Positions 6,403 through 8,418 of a stretch of 8,418 nt of DNA are shown here, in pieces. Numbering within the stretch: position 1 is the first letter of the stretch; each line of letters begins with the position of its first letter. The stretch lies in assembly GCA_023260815.1 (NCBI GenBank), contig JALQUE010000319.1, positions 1-8,418 of the forward strand, read 5' to 3'. This DNA comes from Roseovarius sp. (GTDB lineage Bacteria; Pseudomonadota; Alphaproteobacteria; Rhodobacterales; Rhodobacteraceae). The notes under the pieces were generated by a model. It was not told the origin of the DNA. It searched no databases and was given only the letters and a program-made list of their open reading frames with translations. The position numbers and the translations under genes were made by a program.

Positions 6403-7503
6403 ATGTCCCAGACACCCGATCACGACACGGTCACACATGGTATGGCGCCTGAAGACAGCGCTGATCTGAGGGCCCTCTACAAGGGGTTCGAGGACAACCA
6501 CCTCAACCCGCTCTGGACGCAGACGGGTGATCTTATGCCAATGCATCCCAAAAGCCAGGCGGTTCCGCATGTCTGGAAATGGTCGACACTTCTGCCGCTG
6601 GCCGAGGAATCCGGGCGCCTTGTTCCTGTCGGCCGGGGCGGAGAGCGGCGTGCGATCGGGCTTGCCAATCCGGGGTTGGGGGGCAAGTCTTATGTGAGTC
6701 CCACGCTCTGGGCCGCCATCCAGTATCTTGGCCCCCGTGAGACCGCGCCCGAACACCGTCACGCGCAGAACGCGTTCCGCTTTGTCGTCGAGGGTCAAGG
6801 GGTCTGGACCGTGGTGAACGGCGATCCGGTGCGGATGTCCCGCGGCGACCTGCTGCTGACGCCGGGCTGGTGTTTTCACGGTCATCATAACGACACCGAT
6901 CAGCCAATGGCCTGGATCGACGGACTGGACATACCGTTCAGCCAGCAGATGGATGTCGGATTCTTCGAGTTCGGATCCGACAGGGTGACGGATTACGCCA
7001 CGCCCAATTTTTCACGCGGCGAGCGGCTTTGGTGTCACCCCGGCCTGCGGCCATTATCCCAACTCCAGAACACCGTGGCCTCGCCTATCGGGGCCTACCG
7101 TTGGGACGTCACCGACCGGGCCTTGACCGAGCAGTTGCTTCTTGAGGACGAGGGCCATCCTGCGACCGTCGAGCAGGGGCATGCCGCGATCCGTTACGTG
7201 AACCCGACAACCGGGGGCGACGTGATGCCGACGATCCGCTGCGAGTTCCACCGGCTGCGCGAGGGCACCGATACGGCGACGCGGCGTGAGGTTGGATCGA
7301 CGGTGTTTCAGGTCTTCGATGGCGAGGGCGGCGTCGTTCTGAATGGGGAAACCCACCGGCTGACCAGGGGGGACATGTTCGTAATTCCGTCCTGGATCCC
7401 TTGGTCGCTGCAGGCAGAGACCCGGTTCGATCTGTTTCGCTTCTCGGATGCCCCGATCATGGAGCGGCTGAACTTCATGCGCACCAAGGTCGACGTGGAA
7501 TGA
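6403..7503 (+). CDS. Gentisate 1,2-dioxygenase
   Basis: This 366-residue Fe(II) ring-cleaving dioxygenase of the bicupin family would open gentisate between the carboxyl-bearing carbon and the adjacent hydroxyl-bearing carbon to give maleylpyruvate. The N-terminal cupin shows APEHRHAQNAFRFVVEGQG (115-133) with iron ligands His118 and His120, and TPGWCFHGHHND (153-164) supplying His159; spacing matches characterised gentisate and salicylate dioxygenases. The C-terminal cupin (about 285-350; GSTVFQVFDGEGG and RGDMFVIPSWIPW) lacks a histidine triad, as is usual for the family. AAGGAGG at 6391-6397 lies close before the ATG at 6403. The frame stays open 80 codons upstream, but that overlaps the isomerase gene. 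Salicylate 1,2-dioxygenase and 1-hydroxy-2-naphthoate dioxygenase are homologous alternatives, but isomerase and hydrolase genes alongside strongly favour gentisate. Its stop overlaps the next start. Confidence 0.93.
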   Translation: MSQTPDHDTVTHGMAPEDSADLRALYKGFEDNHLNPLWTQTGDLMPMHPKSQAVPHVWKWSTLLPLAEESGRLVPVGRGGERRAIGLANPGLGGKSYVSPTLWAAIQYLGPRETAPEHRHAQNAFRFVVEGQGVWTVVNGDPVRMSRGDLLLTPGWCFHGHHNDTDQPMAWIDGLDIPFSQQMDVGFFEFGSDRVTDYATPNFSRGERLWCHPGLRPLSQLQNTVASPIGAYRWDVTDRALTEQLLLEDEGHPATVEQGHAAIRYVNPTTGGDVMPTIRCEFHRLREGTDTATRREVGSTVFQVFDGEGGVVLNGETHRLTRGDMFVIPSWIPWSLQAETRFDLFRFSDAPIMERLNFMRTKVDVE

Positions 7504-8054
7504 ACCTGTCCGAAAGGGACCGGGCGGCGCATGAGGCGCTGCGCGCCCGGCAGGGCCGTGGAGCGCGCTATGACGCGGCTGAGGCACCGGCAGAAGATCT
7601 TCTGCTTGCCCGCCGCGCAACGGCTTTCTTTGCCCGCAAACTCAATGCATTGGACGATGCCGCGCTGAGGCTGCCTGCGCCTGGCTGTGTGGCGCGTACC
7701 CGGGCGCATATCGTGGCGGAAGTCGGATATGACGCGCGGCGGTTGGCGCTTGCGCTGGACCCTTTTTGCCCTGCGCACAGTGGCGTGCCGCCCGAGATGC
7801 ATCCCGACAAGCTGCCGTCAGTGGACCTGGCGGCGAGCTTGCCCGCGCGCGCTTTGCGGTATCTTTTCCAGCACTCCGCGATTCATCTGGATGTCTGCTG
7901 GCGTGACCTTCCGGGGCCGGCGTGGGCGGCAACCGTCGAGACCGCAGGTCAGGGGGCGCTGGCCGTGAGGGATCTGCCCCGCCTGCGCGCCACTAGCCTG
8001 AAGCGACATGCGCAAGCCCTTGGTCTGGCCGATGCAACAGATGGACGCTCGTGA
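7500..8054 (+). CDS. DinB/MDMPI-like protein: short maleylpyruvate isomerase homologue with altered metal site
   Basis: This 184-residue protein starts at an ATG overlapping the dioxygenase stop (ATGA, 7500-7503), so it is probably translationally coupled. It aligns by eye, from memory, with mycothiol-dependent maleylpyruvate isomerase of Corynebacterium glutamicum. TRAHIVAEVGYDA (67-79) matches TRSHLIAHVAYNA; LRYLFQHSAIHLDVCWRD (119-136) matches LRNLHEHSVARLDVAWRE; and RDLPRLRATSLKRHAQALGL (157-176) matches the RxREVWIHAVDLG region. The Corynebacterium enzyme binds metal through His52, Glu144 and His148. The counterparts here are Glu74, Ser166 and His170, so two of three ligands appear changed. 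The protein also ends just after this region, lacking the C-terminal domain of the roughly 240-residue enzyme. An alphaproteobacterium would not make mycothiol, and a glutathione-type isomerase is encoded upstream. It may be a diverged isomerase using another thiol or metal set, or an accessory protein. Function unknown. Confidence 0.7.
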   Translation: MNLSERDRAAHEALRARQGRGARYDAAEAPAEDLLLARRATAFFARKLNALDDAALRLPAPGCVARTRAHIVAEVGYDARRLALALDPFCPAHSGVPPEMHPDKLPSVDLAASLPARALRYLFQHSAIHLDVCWRDLPGPAWAATVETAGQGALAVRDLPRLRATSLKRHAQALGLADATDGRS

Positions 8055-8228
8055 CGGGTGACGCGGTTGGCGTGCCCCTTCATGGGGTATGAGACGGGTG
8101 CTGAACCCAGCCATATCGACTGCGGCCAGCTGTTACCGACCATCGTGACAGGTCAATACAGGCCAAGCTGGCTGAACGGCGATCCGATGTCTGGTCACCG
8201 CCCACGAAGACACGTGCGGGCCGACGCC

Positions 8229-8256
8229 AAAACAGACGTGATCTGTCTATTTGTTT
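8229..8256. terminator. Possible bidirectional terminator between operon and tRNA genes
   Basis: ACAGA (8232-8236) and TCTGT (8242-8246) form a stem around CGTGA. On the - strand the stem extends by one G-U and one A-U pair and runs into UUUU (8232 down to 8229), 27 bases past the tRNA 3' end. On the + strand it is followed by the U-rich CTATTTGTTT. It lies between the converging operon and tRNA genes, where a shared terminator is expected. The stem is short, so this is tentative. Confidence 0.4.
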
Positions 8257-8275
8257 CGGAATGTCCCGGGAAGAG

Positions 8276-8350
8276 TGGCAGCCCGTAGGGGAATCGAACC
8301 CCTCTTTCCAGGTTGAAAACCTGGCGTCCTAACCGATAGACGAACGGGCC
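8276..8350 (-). tRNA. tRNA-Glu (anticodon UUC), CCA encoded
   Basis: Read on the - strand, the 75 bases fold as a full cloverleaf. The acceptor stem GGCCCGU pairs with ACGGGCU (closing G-U at 1-72). The D stem is GUCU/GGAC with an AUCGGUUA loop. The anticodon stem CCAGG/CCUGG holds loop UUUUCAA, giving anticodon UUC (plus-strand 8315-8317). The variable loop is four bases, and the T stem AGGGG/CCCCU carries a UUCGAUU loop. Discriminator G and CCA (plus-strand TGG at 8276-8278) are encoded. The 5' end is at 8350. It lies 26 bases downstream of an identical copy on the same strand, so the two are probably co-transcribed. Confidence 0.97.
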
Positions 8351-8376
8351 ACTTGGTATCAGGTCACAAGCGCAAA

Positions 8377-8418
8377 TGGCAGCCCGTAGGGGAATCGAAC
8401 CCCTCTTTCCAGGTTGAA
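8377..8418 (-). tRNA. tRNA-Glu (UUC), second copy, cut by window end
   Basis: The last 42 bases repeat the first tRNA-Glu exactly, from the encoded CCA (plus-strand TGG at 8377-8379) through the T arm to the anticodon, whose complement GAA forms the final three bases of the window. The repeat period is 101 bases. The 5' half lies outside the window, so completeness cannot be confirmed. Transcription on the - strand would pass through this copy first and then the complete one. Confidence 0.93.

Noticed and set aside
7401..7499. Upstream start for the MDMPI-like gene (33 extra codons)
   Set aside because: The extension would lie entirely inside the dioxygenase gene. The ATGA overlap at 7500 is the normal coupled arrangement, and family similarity begins well after it.
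8073..8089. Hairpin TGCCCC/GGGGTA just after the last operon gene as a terminator
   Set aside because: Only six pairs including one G-U, and no T-run follows. The hairpin at 8229-8256 is a better candidate.
8058..8288. Possible 76-codon + strand gene after the operon
   Set aside because: It has no clear ribosome binding site, no recognisable motif, and its end runs into the tRNA-Glu gene. Most likely a chance open frame.
1..8418. CRISPR arrays, insertion sequences, rRNA or transposase genes
   Set aside because: No repeat-spacer pattern, terminal inverted repeats, transposase motifs or rRNA-like sequence were seen in either strand.

Overview
The window is GC-rich with strong third-position G/C bias. 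It carries a TAXI-type TRAP transporter, a glutathione-type (zeta GST) maleylpyruvate isomerase and a tRNA-Glu with encoded CCA. Together these suggest a Gram-negative alphaproteobacterium, most likely of the Rhodobacterales (Roseobacter/Paracoccus/Rhodobacter) type. The lineage is inferred from gene content and style, not from a search.

Layout. Bases 1-8054 hold eight genes on the + strand with short spacers or overlaps, read here as one operon that starts upstream of the window. In order they are: the 3' end of an FAD-dependent aryl-CoA monooxygenase (best guess salicylyl-CoA 5-hydroxylase); a benzoate-CoA-ligase-family enzyme; a TAXI periplasmic binding protein; a fused 4TM/12TM TRAP permease; fumarylpyruvate hydrolase; zeta-class GST maleylpyruvate isomerase; gentisate 1,2-dioxygenase; and a small DinB/MDMPI-like protein. 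After 221 bases without a credible gene, two tandem tRNA-Glu(UUC) genes lie on the - strand, the second cut by the window end at its anticodon. No regulator or promoter is visible for the operon.

How the genes work together (inference from family assignments). A TRAP transporter brings in an aromatic acid. The ligase makes its CoA thioester, and the flavin monooxygenase 5-hydroxylates it. The thioester is hydrolysed to gentisate; no thioesterase is in view. Gentisate is then cleaved to maleylpyruvate, isomerised to fumarylpyruvate and split into fumarate and pyruvate. This matches the CoA-dependent salicylate route known from Streptomyces sp. WA46 (sdgA ligase, sdgC hydroxylase, sdgD gentisate dioxygenase), here with a glutathione-type lower pathway and a dedicated transporter.

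Most notable points. The last gene is a truncated relative of mycothiol-dependent maleylpyruvate isomerase whose metal ligands appear altered, although the operon already encodes a normal glutathione-type isomerase. A TAXI-TRAP system sits inside an aromatic-acid operon and is a candidate salicylate importer. Perfect GC palindromes lie at two intercistronic positions, one exactly between the binding protein and its permease.
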